NCBI GenBank assembly: GCA_047967505.1
Contig: CM106540.1
Length of the DNA stretch: 64,000 bases
Source of the DNA: Dipteris shenzhenensis
Taxonomy: Eukaryota; Polypodiophyta; Polypodiopsida; Gleicheniales
Strand: one strand, 5' to 3'
Part shown: piece by piece, positions 45,093 through 55,490 of the stretch
Position numbering within the stretch: the stretch's first letter is position 1
Layout of the letters: the number at the start of each line of letters is the position of its first letter
The notes under the pieces: generated by a model
Database searches by the model: none
What the model saw: the letters and a program-made list of their open reading frames with translations, nothing else
What the model was told of the DNA's origin: nothing
Translations under genes and position numbers: made by a program

Positions 45093-45261
45093 CCCTCTCT
45101 TTCTCTCCTCTCTCTGCTCTCTATCTCTCTCTCCCCCCCACTCTCTCCCCTCTCTCTCGTGCGCTGCCGCAGCAGCATGCCTCTCCCACACTCTCCTCTC
45201 TCTCTCTCTCTCTCTCTCGCTTCATCCCCCCTCTCTCTCTCTCTCTCTCCCACTCCTCTCT

Positions 45262-45301
<40 letters not shown>

Positions 45302-45382
45302 ACACTCTCTATGTCCCACTCTCTCCTCTTTTTCTCTCTCTCGCTCGCGCGCTGCGCCTCTCTCTCTTCTCTGTCGCTCTAC

Positions 45383-45430
<48 letters not shown>

Positions 45431-45470
45431 GCCCCCCTCTCTCTCTCTCTGTCTCTCTTTCTCCCCCACT

Positions 45471-45502
<32 letters not shown>

Positions 45503-45658
45503 TGCTGTCATGGCAGTGCACCCCTCTCTTTCTCTTTTTCTCTCCCTCCCACTCGCTCCTCTCTTTCTCACGCTCCCTCCTAATCTCTCCTCTCTCCCTC
45601 CCATTCTCTCTCTCTCTCTCTCTCGCGCTGCCGTGGTAGTGTGCCTTTCCCACACTCA

Positions 45659-45706
<48 letters not shown>

Positions 45707-45714
45707 CTCTCTTT

Positions 45715-45763
<49 letters not shown>

Positions 45764-45810
45764 CCTCTCTTTCTCTCCTCTCTCTGCTCTCTATCTCTCT
45801 CTCCCCCCTA

Positions 45811-45873
<63 letters not shown>

Positions 45874-45919
45874 CGCTGGTACATGCTGTCGCGACAGCGC
45901 GCCTCTCCTACACTCTCCT

Positions 45920-45957
<38 letters not shown>

Positions 45958-46006
45958 TCACGCTACACCTCCCCCCCTCTCTCTCTCTCTCCCCCTCCCT
46001 CTCTCA

Positions 46007-46049
<43 letters not shown>

Positions 46050-46880
46050 TCGTCTCGCCTCTCGCGCTCTCTCGTCTCCCTTTTCCCCTCTCGCGCTCTC
46101 TCTCCTTTCCCTCTCTCCCTTTCTCTCTCTCGCCTCTCGTCTCTCGCCTCTCCCGCAGTCCTCTCCCCCTCTCTCTCTCCCTCTATCTCTCTCTCATCTC
46201 TCTCTCCCCTCGCGCAGTCCTTTCTCTCTCTCCCCTATCTCTCCCTCTCGTCTATCTCTCTCTCTCGTCTCTCTCTCTCTCTCGTGGCTCTCTCCCTCCC
46301 TTCTCTCTCTCTCTCTCCCTCTATCGTGGCCCCCCTTCTCTCTCTCTCTCCTCTCGCGCGGCCCTCCCCTCTCTCTCTCACCCTCTCTCTCTTGCTCTCT
46401 CCTCTCTCTCTCTCTCTCTGGGGCCTCTCTCTCTCTCTCTCTCCTTCACGCTGCGCCTCCCCCCCTCCCTCTCTCTCCCCCTCCCTCTCTCGCACTCTGT
46501 CTCTCTCTCTCCCTCTTGTCTCTCCTTTCTCTCTCTCTCATCTCCCTTTTCCCCTCTCGCGTTCTCTCCTTTCCCTCTCTCCCTTTCTCTCTCTCCCTCT
46601 TGTCTCTCGCCTCTCCTGCAGTCCTCTCCCCCTCTCTCTCTCCCCTATCTCTCTCTCACCTCTCTCCCCCCTCGCGCAGTCCTTTCTCTCTCTCCCCTCT
46701 CTCTCCCTCTCGTCTCTCTCTCTCTCTCGCGGCTCTCTCCCTCCCTCTCTCTCTCTCTCTCCCCTATCGCGGTCCCCCCTCTCTCTCTCTCTCCCCTCTA
46801 TCGCGGCCCCCTTCTCTCTCTCTCCTCTCGCGCGGCCCTCCCCTCTCTCTCTCACTCTCACTCTCTCTCTTTTACCTCTC

Positions 46881-46915
<35 letters not shown>

Positions 46916-46980
46916 CCCCTCTCTCTTTCTCTCCTCTCTCTGCTCGCTCGCGCGCTCTCTCTCTCTCTCTCTCTCTCCCA

Positions 46981-47069
<89 letters not shown>

Positions 47070-47172
47070 CCCTCTCTTTCTCTCCTCTCTCTGCTCTCTA
47101 TCTCTCTCTCCCCCCCACTCTCTCCCCTCTCTCTCGTGCGCTGCCGCAGCAGCATGCCTCTCCCACACTCTC

Positions 47173-47218
<46 letters not shown>

Positions 47219-47224
47219 TCATCC

Positions 47225-47255
<31 letters not shown>

Positions 47256-47421
47256 CCACTCCTCTCTCTCTTCTCTCTCTCTCTCTCTCTCGCTCTCCCA
47301 CACTCTCTATGTCCCACTCTCTCCTCTTTTTCTCTCTCTCGCTCGCGCACTGCGCCTCTCTCTCTTCTCTGTCGCTCTACCTCTCTCTCCTCTCTCTCTC
47401 TCTCTCTGTCTCTCTCTCGCC

Positions 47422-47462
<41 letters not shown>

Positions 47463-47470
47463 CCACTCCC

Positions 47471-47507
<37 letters not shown>

Positions 47508-47661
47508 CTGTCATGGCAGCGCACCCCTCTCTTTCTCTTTTTCTCTCCCTCCCACTCGCTCCTCTCTTTCTCACGCTCCCTCCTAATCTCTCCTCTCTCC
47601 CTCCCATTCTCTCTCTCTCTCTCTCTCGCGCTGCCGTGGCAGTGTGCCTTTCCCACACTCA

Positions 47662-47699
<38 letters not shown>

Positions 47700-47707
47700 C
47701 TCTCTTT

Positions 47708-47748
<41 letters not shown>

Positions 47749-47795
47749 CCTCTCTTTCTCTCCTCTCTCTGCTCTCTATCTCTCTCTCCCCCCTA

Positions 47796-47834
<39 letters not shown>

Positions 47835-47911
47835 CGCTGCTACATGTTGTCGCAATAGCGCGCCTCTCCTACACTCTCCTCTCTTCTCTCTCTCTCTCTC
47901 TCTTGCTTCAT

Positions 47912-47951
<40 letters not shown>

Positions 47952-48002
47952 CTTCACGCTACACCTCCCCCCCTCTCTCTCTCTCTCCCCCTCCCTCTCT
48001 CA

Positions 48003-48041
<39 letters not shown>

Positions 48042-49050
48042 TCGTCTCGCCTCTCGCGCTCTCTCGTCTCCCTTTTCCCTTCTCGCGCTCTCTCTCCTTT
48101 CCCTCTCTCCCTTTCTCTCTCTCGCCTCTCGTCTTTCGCCTCTCCCGCAGTCCTCTCCCCCTCTCTCTCTCCCTCTATCTCTCTCTCATCTCTCTCTCCT
48201 CTCGCGCAGTCCTTTCTCTCTCCCCTATCTCTCCCTCTCGTCTCTCTCTCTCTCTCGTCTCTCTCTCTCTCTCGGGGCTCTCTCCCTCCCTCTCTCTCTC
48301 TCTCTCCCTCTATCGTGGCCCCCCCCTCTCTCTCTCTCTCCTCTCGCGCGGCCCTCCCCTCTCTCTCTCTCCCTCTCTCTCTTGCTCTCTCCTCTCTCTC
48401 TCTCTCTCTGGCGCCTCTCTCTCTCTCTCTCTCCTTCACGCTGCGCCTCCCCCCTCCCTCTCTCTCCCCCTCCCTCTCTCGCACTCTGTCTCTCTCTCTC
48501 CCTCTTGTCTCGCCTTTCTCTCTCTCTCATCTCCCTTTTCCCCTCTCGCGTTCTCTCCTTTCCCTCTCTCCCTTTCTCTCTCTCCCTCTCGTCTCTCACC
48601 TCTCCTGCAGTCCTCTCCCCCTCTCTCTGTCCCCTATCTCTCTCTCACCTCTCTCCCCCCTCGCGCAGTCCTTTCTCTCTCTCCCCTCTCTCTCCCTCTC
48701 GTCTCTCTCTCTCTCGCGGCTCTCTCCCTCCCTCTCTCTCTCTCTCTCCTCTATCGCGGTCCCCCCTCTCTCTCTCTCTCCCCTCTATCGCGGCCCCCTT
48801 CTCTCTCTCTCTCCTCTCGCGCGGCCCTCCCCTCTCTCTCTCACTCTCTCTCTCTCTCTCTTTTACCTCTCACCCTCTCTCTCTCTCTCTTTTACCTCTC
48901 ACCCTCTCTCTCTCTAAACATCTCTCCTCTCTCTTTTTCTCTCTCTAAAAGTCTCTCCTCTTTTTCCCTCTCTCTTTCTCCCTCTCTCTCTCTTTTGCTG
49001 CCGAGGCAGCAAGACTCTCTCTCTTACAATCTCTCTCTAGAGGTCTCTCC
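44463..49050. repeat. Giant CT-repeat with higher-order structure
   Basis: About 4.6 kb of mostly (CT)n. Two tandem units of about 1.98-2.0 kb run from about 44931 and 46912. Shared landmarks recur at 45163/47140, 45502/47515, 45625/47628 and 46155/48147. Inside each unit a 460-bp block is itself doubled (GCAGTCCTCTCCCC at 46155/46618 and 48147/48607). The tract is punctuated by GC-rich palindromes such as CGTTGCCGTGGCAACG (44825-44840), GCTGTCGCGACAGC (45885-45898) and TTGCTGCCGAGGCAGCAA (48995-49012). Long Ser/Leu frames on plus and Arg/Glu frames on minus are artefacts of the dinucleotide repeat. Confidence 0.92.
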
Positions 49051-49312
49051 TTCACTTTTCTGTCTCTATAATAAAATTTCAAAGAATACAAATTTAAAAA
49101 AAAGTACCTAGAAGAAAGTTGAGATCTATGCTTGTGCTTGCTTTTGCTCTTGCTCCTCTTTTTGCTTCTCCTCTTGCTCTTGTTGAAATGAGAGAAACAA
49201 TGAGAGGAGGAGAGTATATATAAGAAAAACTAGGGTTTTAAGTACTTCTCTCTCATTGGTCCTTCTATATCATTATCTCCTCTCCCATTGGCCTCTCCAT
49301 CACATTATCTTC
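49051..49312. other. Spacer between satellites
   Basis: AT-rich, then CTTGCTYTTG-type imperfect repeats, a TATATATAAG near 49213 and an ACTAGGGTTTTAAG box. No gene. Confidence 0.4.
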
Positions 49313-50460
49313 TCTCCCTCTCCCACCCACTCCCATCCTGCCACCTCCACCTCTCACTCCCACTCCCATCCTCCCACTCCCACTCCCATCCTCCCACCCC
49401 CACCCCTCCCCCCCCATTCCCACTCCCACTCCCACCCCCACCCCTCCCCCGCCATTCCCACTTCCACTCCCATTCTCCGACCCCCACCTCCCCCATTCCC
49501 ACTCCCACTCCCACCCCCATCCTCCCACCCCACCCCTCCCACCCACCCCCACCTCCCCCATTCCCACTCCCTCTCCCACTCCCACGCCCATTCTCCCACC
49601 CCCACCTCTCCCATTCCCACTCCCTCTCCCACTCCCATCCTCCCACCCGACCCCTCCCACTCCCACTCCCATCCTCCCACCCTCACCCCACCCCCACCTC
49701 CCCCATTCCCGCTCCCTCTCCCACTCCCACTCCCATTCTCCCACCTCCCCCATTCCCACTCCCTCTCCCACTCCCACTCCCATTCTGCCACCCCCACCTC
49801 CCCCATTCCCACTCCCATCCTCCCACTCCCACTCCCATCCTCCCACCCTCACCCCACCCCCACCTCCCCCATTCCCACTCCCTCTCCCACTCCCACTTCC
49901 ATTCTCCCACCCCCACCCCCACCTCCCCCATTCCCACTCCCTCTCGCACTCCCACTCCCATTCTTCCACCCCCAATCCCATCCCCACCTCCCACAATCCC
50001 ACTCCCTCTCCAACTCCCACAGCCACCTCCCCTCTCCTACTTCCACACTCCCACTCCCCCATTCCCACTCCCTCTCCAACTCCCACGCCCATTCTCCCAC
50101 CCCCACCTCCCCCATTCCCACTCCTTCTCCCACTCCCATCATCCCATCCCACCCCTCCCACTCCCACTCCCATCCTCCCACCCTCACCCCACCCTCTCCC
50201 ACTCCCACTCCCATTCTCCCACCCCCACCCCCACCTCCCCCATTCCCACTCCCTCTCCCACTCCCACTCCCATCCTCCCACCCCCACTCCCATCCCCACC
50301 TCCCACAATCCCACTCCCTCTCCAACTCCCACACCCACCTCCTCTCTCCTACTCCCACTCCCACTTCCACACTCCAACTCTCCCTTTCTCCCACTACCAC
50401 CCTCCCAACTCCCACTCCCATTCCCACATTCCTACTATCAATTCCACTCCTACTTATGAA
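49313..50460. repeat. CCCACT/CCCATT satellite, nearly G-free plus strand
   Basis: About 1.1 kb built from CCCATTCCCACTCCC, CTCCCACTCCCATCCTCC and CCACCCCCACCTCCC blocks. The longer unit is about 45-60 bp with many rearranged copies. Guanine is almost absent from the plus strand, so the minus strand is a dense run of GGGAGTGGG motifs. Pro/Ser/His and Gly/Val/Glu open frames over it are repeat artefacts. Confidence 0.9.
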
Positions 50461-50507
50461 TCCTAATTAAAACTATTACTTAAATAAATGATATTACTGA
50501 AAACACT

Positions 50508-51510
50508 CATAGGATTTAGGGTTTAGGGTTTAGGGTTTAGGGTTTGTGAGTTAGGGTTTTAGGGTTTGGTGGTTTGGATTTAGGGTTTGGGGGTAGGGTT
50601 TAGGGTTTAGGGTTTGGGGGTTAGGGTTTAGGGTTCAAGGTTTGGGGGTTAGGGTTAAGGGTTTGGTGGTTTGGGTTTAGGGTTTAGGGGGTAAGGTTTA
50701 GGATTTAGGGTTTGGGGGTTAGGGTTTAGGGTTTAGGGTTTAGGGTTTGGGGGTTAGGGTTTAGGGTTTAGGGTTTGGGAGTTAGGGTTTAGAGATTAGG
50801 GATTAGTTTTTATTTGTTAGGGTTGAGGTTTAGAGAGCCAAGATTAACATTTACTATTTAGGGATTAGGGGTTAGGGGTTAGGGTTTAGGGATCAAGGAT
50901 TAGGGATTAGCGATTAGGGATTAGGGTTTACGGGTTAGGGTTTATAGGTTAGGGTTTATGCTGTAGGATTTAGGGTTTAGGGTTTAAGGTTTAGGGGTTA
51001 GAGGTCTAGGATTAGGAATTAGGGGTTAGGGTTTAGGTTTAGGGTTTTGAGGTTAGGGTTTAGGGTTTAGGGTTTAGGGTCTAGAGGTCTAGGATTAGGA
51101 TTGAGGGTTTAGGAATTAGGGGTTAGGGTTTAGGTTTAGGGTTTTAAGATTAGGGATTAGGGGTTAGGGTTTACAGATTAGGATTTAGGGATTAGGATTT
51201 AGGTTTAGGTATTAGGGTTTAGGGTTTAAGGGTTAGGGTTTAGGAATTAGGGTTTTGGGATTAGGGATTAGGGGTTAGGGTTTATGGATTAGGATTTAGG
51301 GGTTTAGGATTTAGGTTTAGGGATTAGGGTTTAGGATTTAGGGCTTAGGGTTTAAGGGTTAGCATTTAGGAATTAGGGTATAGAATTTAGGGGTTAGGGT
51401 TTAAGATTTCGAGTTTAGGGTTTAGGAATTAGGGTTTATGGTTTCAAGGGTCTAAATTAGGGTTTGGGGATTGGGGGTTAGGATTTAGGGTTTAGGGTTT
51501 AGGGCTTGAT
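50508..51510. repeat. Telomere-like array (TTTAGGG)n
   Basis: About 1 kb of degenerate heptamers, G-rich strand on plus, with variants TTAGGGG, GGTTTGGGGG and GATTAGGG. Orientation is opposite to the arrays at 40.0-41.5 kb. Degeneracy increases rightward. Confidence 0.93.
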
Positions 51511-51628
51511 TAATTTTTTAAACAAGATCTAGATTTTTAAATAATTAATAAAGTAGATTATTGAGAAGAGACTAATGTTCTCTATAATGGTTGTTACAGC
51601 TTGTTTGTAAAGGAAACTCACAAAGGAG

Positions 51629-52342
51629 ATGGCTACAAAATTTATTCTGGGGATGGAGGTGATTCTATGTTGCAAAAGAGAAGGTGCCGAGAAAGAAAAA
51701 GATTTCACAAGTGATGCCTTATCCGTGGTGGATGAGTTCATGCACATTGAGAACTTGGGCAAAGATGTCAAAAGTGATATCTTTTCAAGCATGGATGGCT
51801 TCATGGATACTGATAAAGTTCTTGGAGTCAAACCAAGTAACTATGGAATTATGGAAATCATGCACGATAGTATAATGAGTGATGTTCTCTCTAGACTAGA
51901 GGAGTTTCAAGACTATGGAGTTATGAAATCCATAGAAAGTGCATCAATGAGTGATGCTCTCTCAGGAATAGATGAGTTTGAAGACCATTCTGGACACTCT
52001 ATCACCACTGACTATGGAGTTATGAAATTCATAGAAAGTGCATCAATGAGTGATGTTCTCTCAGGAATAGATGAGTTTGAAGATCATTCTGGACACTCTA
52101 ATGCCATTGTGACAAGTGGTTCTACAATTGTATCAAAAGTAGGGATGAGATCAACAAAGGACTATTTGGTATTTGACTTTGATTGTGAAGCAATTAATGT
52201 TACAAATGGTTTGACGAATGTATCAAAAGCAAGGATGGATAAGATCAAGGATGCAACATCTCATGAGAACAACGTGACAAATAAATCTTACAAGGAGAAC
52301 TACACAAATCCAAATAAGAATGTACAGAAGGTCCCAAAATGA
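51629..52342 (+). CDS. Unrecognised acidic repeat protein
   Basis: A 237-codon frame from ATG 51629 to TGA 52342. Two near-identical 33-residue repeats (DYGVMKSIESASMSDALSGI then DEFEDHSGHS) lie at about residues 95-160. At least three weaker copies precede them (SDALSVVDEFMHIE, SDIFSSMDGFMDTDK, MSDVLSRLEEFQ). The core pattern is MSDxLSxxDEFxD. A basic, Asn/Lys-rich tail follows. No signal peptide or membrane segment. I do not recognise a family. It may be the first exon of a gene continuing downstream in decayed form. Confidence 0.45.
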   Translation: MATKFILGMEVILCCKREGAEKEKDFTSDALSVVDEFMHIENLGKDVKSDIFSSMDGFMDTDKVLGVKPSNYGIMEIMHDSIMSDVLSRLEEFQDYGVMKSIESASMSDALSGIDEFEDHSGHSITTDYGVMKFIESASMSDVLSGIDEFEDHSGHSNAIVTSGSTIVSKVGMRSTKDYLVFDFDCEAINVTNGLTNVSKARMDKIKDATSHENNVTNKSYKENYTNPNKNVQKVPK

Positions 52343-53586
52343 ACATACAGATGCATGAAACGACAACGAGTCCAGGCAGATCCAGAAAAGCAACCAAAGA
52401 GAATAAGAGTAATGAATGAAGATGTTATGCTAAAAGCAATGCGATCTACATGCTATAAGCGTAGATGTATGCAATCCATTAACTTACATGACATCAAGGG
52501 CTGTAGAGAACATGTTTGGTAAAGGAAAGGGAGTAGAAGAAATGAATACCTACTCACAAGACTCTCTTGCTTTCTTGTAAATGATAAGAGAAGGCGAAGT
52601 TCAGGACAACAGATAAGGCCTCTTATAAATGAAAAAAGTATTTGCAATAATTCATATTGCATTATTATAGGATTATCACATGGCACATATTGAAATTTGG
52701 CTAATAAAGCAAAGTATGGAGTTAAATTTAACATTCATGGAAACATAGGAAGGCCCAAAACAAGAGCCTCAATGGTTGCGGCAATAGCAATTTTGAAAGA
52801 TTACATTTATGAAAATGCTTTACCGCAACCCCCTCTATCAGAAATGCATCTTCCGATAGGTTTGACTAAAAAAGAAGTATTTAACTCTATTGGAGAAACA
52901 CAGAGGCAAAGAGATGATATTAAGGCAGAACGGCCTTTATTTTAGCCAAATGTTGGTAATGACTTGCATCCAACATGTGGTCTCTTTGAAAATGATTTTG
53001 AATCGCTGCTCCCACGTCCATATTGTGGACCCAAGAAGAGAGAGTTTATGCCACAAATAGACATAGACGTCCATTGTTTTGTTGCAGTTCGACCATCGTA
53101 TGATGAACATGAGAACATGAAGTTTTAGGTTGCAGAAGTAGTTGACGTGAGCATGGATGACTGGGGGAGAGCTACAACATTTACAGCGGTATGGAATTTC
53201 CATAGAGACAGTCGTAGTATCCTGGAAATCAAGGTCAAAGAAAACAAAGCAGCACATGGTGTATGATGTAGAAGACAAAATAAAATTACTGCAACCAATT
53301 ATTTCGCACATTACAGAGTTTATAAAGATGCTTGCCCAGGAGGAAGTAGAAGGAGATAGCGCAAATGAAGAATGCCCATGATAACACCATTCAAATATCG
53401 AGAAAGAGTGAAGGTGGTGGTGGTAGTCAGATGAGAGTGAATGAAGATGGCACCCAAGTGACAAGTGACGACAGAAAGGACATTCTGAACAAGCAAATGT
53501 TTGGATCGCTCATTTCTGTGATGATAGAAACGAACATTCAAACAAGCAAATGTTTGGATTGCCCATTTATACTAAACTCACTGTAA
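52343..53586 (+). pseudogene. Decayed coding downstream of the repeat protein
   Basis: Plus-strand fragments in changing frames: KRQRVQADPEKQPKRIRVM, then NLANKAKYGVKFNIHGNIG, LKDYIYENALPQPPLSEMHL, KEVFNSIGETQRQRDDIK, DLHPTCGLFENDFESLLPRP and DIDVHCFVAVRPSYDEHENM. Stops separate them. No known domain was recognised. A 25-base sequence beyond it (54196-54220) is identical to one at 36266-36290. Confidence 0.35.
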
Positions 53587-55490
53587 AGGAAAAATTAAAT
53601 TATCGAAAAGGCCATAGGAGATCCTTTGTACAAAGACTCATCCAGAGCAATGTTTGTTGTAAAACTTATGATATGATAATGTAAAATTGCAAGCATAGCT
53701 ATTGCTATTTTTTGGAGTACAAAAGAGGCTTTCATCATGTCTCATGTCTATATAAACCTTTTAATTTCTTAAATATTCAAGAGTGTTATAGTTTTCTACA
53801 TTGAAAGTAAAAAGAGTCTTGCAGGTCTCTTATATTATGTATACATTTTTAAAATGTTGTAAATCCTCAATAGCATGGTTTTTCATGGATTTAAACTCAT
53901 AACTTGGATTTTTTAATTTAAGAATACGATTCTTATAAACAAGAAATACAATCTAGGATTTAATAGTAGTTTTTGCATTATTAAGAATACGATTCTTATA
54001 AACAAGAAATACAAATTTAGGATTTAATAGTAGTTTTTGCATTATTAGTACAACATTGTAGAGAGATATTTTGAAATGTATTATGTGGAAATGACAGTGC
54101 CAGAAAGTAAACTTTTGATTCTCGAATGACATTTTCATAAAGTAAACTTTTCATTTGGGAAGGATTTTAAGGAATAGTCCAAAAGTAGACATATGAGTCC
54201 AAAATTAATGAAATAAGTGTTGTTCCTTGTGCTTGGGTAGAATGATATTGAGAGTCATACCAATTCTCAGTCCATTACGAGATATAGAGAAAAGGATTTG
54301 AACTTACCCTATCAAAAATGCTTTAGCTCGTGGTGTGGCAAAAGAAGGGTTGTCTACTGTAAATCGAAAGAAGGGTTGTCTAGTGTAAACCAAAATGCTA
54401 TGCTACTCGAAATGAAATAAAACCTAGACAAAATCTCTATTCCATCATGTCTTAGAAGCCTATCAAGTTGCATCTTGTTTCGACTATTGGTGTCCAACAT
54501 GGTTATAAGAAACCAACGTTGGTGACCCACATGTGTTCTATGTGTGCGATGAGGTTCTTTAAAACAAAAAGCCATGTATAGACAGGGTGCTTTGTCTTTT
54601 GTGTTCCTCTAGCTTGTCGAATGAATTCAAACACTGAATCACCCCCGCTCGGTTTGAGGGGGCAGTCGTCTCTGCTAATGGACCCATCTCAACCGTTGTA
54701 TCTTCTCCCACAATATATGGCTCGTTGTGATAGATTTCATAGGCAGTGTACTTCTTTGCATGAGAGTGTTGTCTCCATAGAAGGTTCAATCCTTCTCCGT
54801 AGGGATGAGGAGGATCACGCATGGTTTTCCTTATAGCATGAAGTAGCTCAGTAGGCTTTCTTGCATATAATAAAACGTAATTAGTTTTCTAGTTCCTTTC
54901 TGAATTCTATTGCGTGCATGTAGGATTTGATAGTAGTGTTTTCACAACCCTTGTGGCCTTCCGTGCCATCACCTGGGTGAAAGGACTTGCTTCTCCTCCC
55001 CATCACTCATGAAGTACACGGGGCGCATGCGAGATCTCTCAAGTCCCTCTTGAAGAGTACAACACTTGAAAGTTGAGAATTTCTTTCAAAATGAGCACTC
55101 AATCCCCTTAATGAACACTTAAAGTTGAGAATGAGAAAATACTTCAAATTTTAACATGGGTACAAACTGCCGATTTAGGTTCTAGCCAGCAAGCATTGAT
55201 CTGCTACTCAACACACAGATTTCATATCAAGCAGAACATGTTATCTACTCTCAGGCAGCACCACTATGATGTTCTTCAATCAGAGAGGAGCTCCAACTCT
55301 AAGCAAATCAAACCGAAGAAGACGCCAGTCTTATATACTCTACAAGGATCACAGAATTTGCAAAACTGTTGCATTATTCCTCCATCATCAACACATACAA
55401 GGTCACAGAATTTGCGAGATAGTATACAAGGTCACAGCATTTGAAAAGCCTGTTCTGATTTTCGTCTACCATCTTTACATCCTGAAATAT
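53587..55490. other. No gene recognised
   Basis: Non-coding spacer to the MS5-like gene. It includes a 63-bp duplication at 53918-54043. A minus-strand frame at 54559-54822 (HPYGEGLNLLWRQHSHAKKY) is unrecognised. The last few hundred bases probably include the 3' untranslated region of the minus-strand gene. Confidence 0.4.
53918..54043. repeat. 63-bp tandem duplication
   Basis: Two copies starting at 53918 and 53981, each with the palindrome AAGAATACGATTCTT and GGATTTAATAGTAGTTTTTG. Confidence 0.85.

Noticed and set aside
44420-49111. Open frames of 190-1,156 codons rich in Ser/Leu (plus) or Arg/Glu (minus).
   Set aside because: They are translations of CT and GA dinucleotide repeats, open in several frames at once, with no domain or codon structure.
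49256-50470. Open frames of 100-400 codons rich in Pro/Ser/His or Gly/Val/Glu.
   Set aside because: Artefacts of the CCCACT satellite, open on both strands and in several frames.
40021-51510. A genuine chromosome end.
   Set aside because: The arrays are degenerate and flanked on both sides by ordinary sequence, so they are interstitial.
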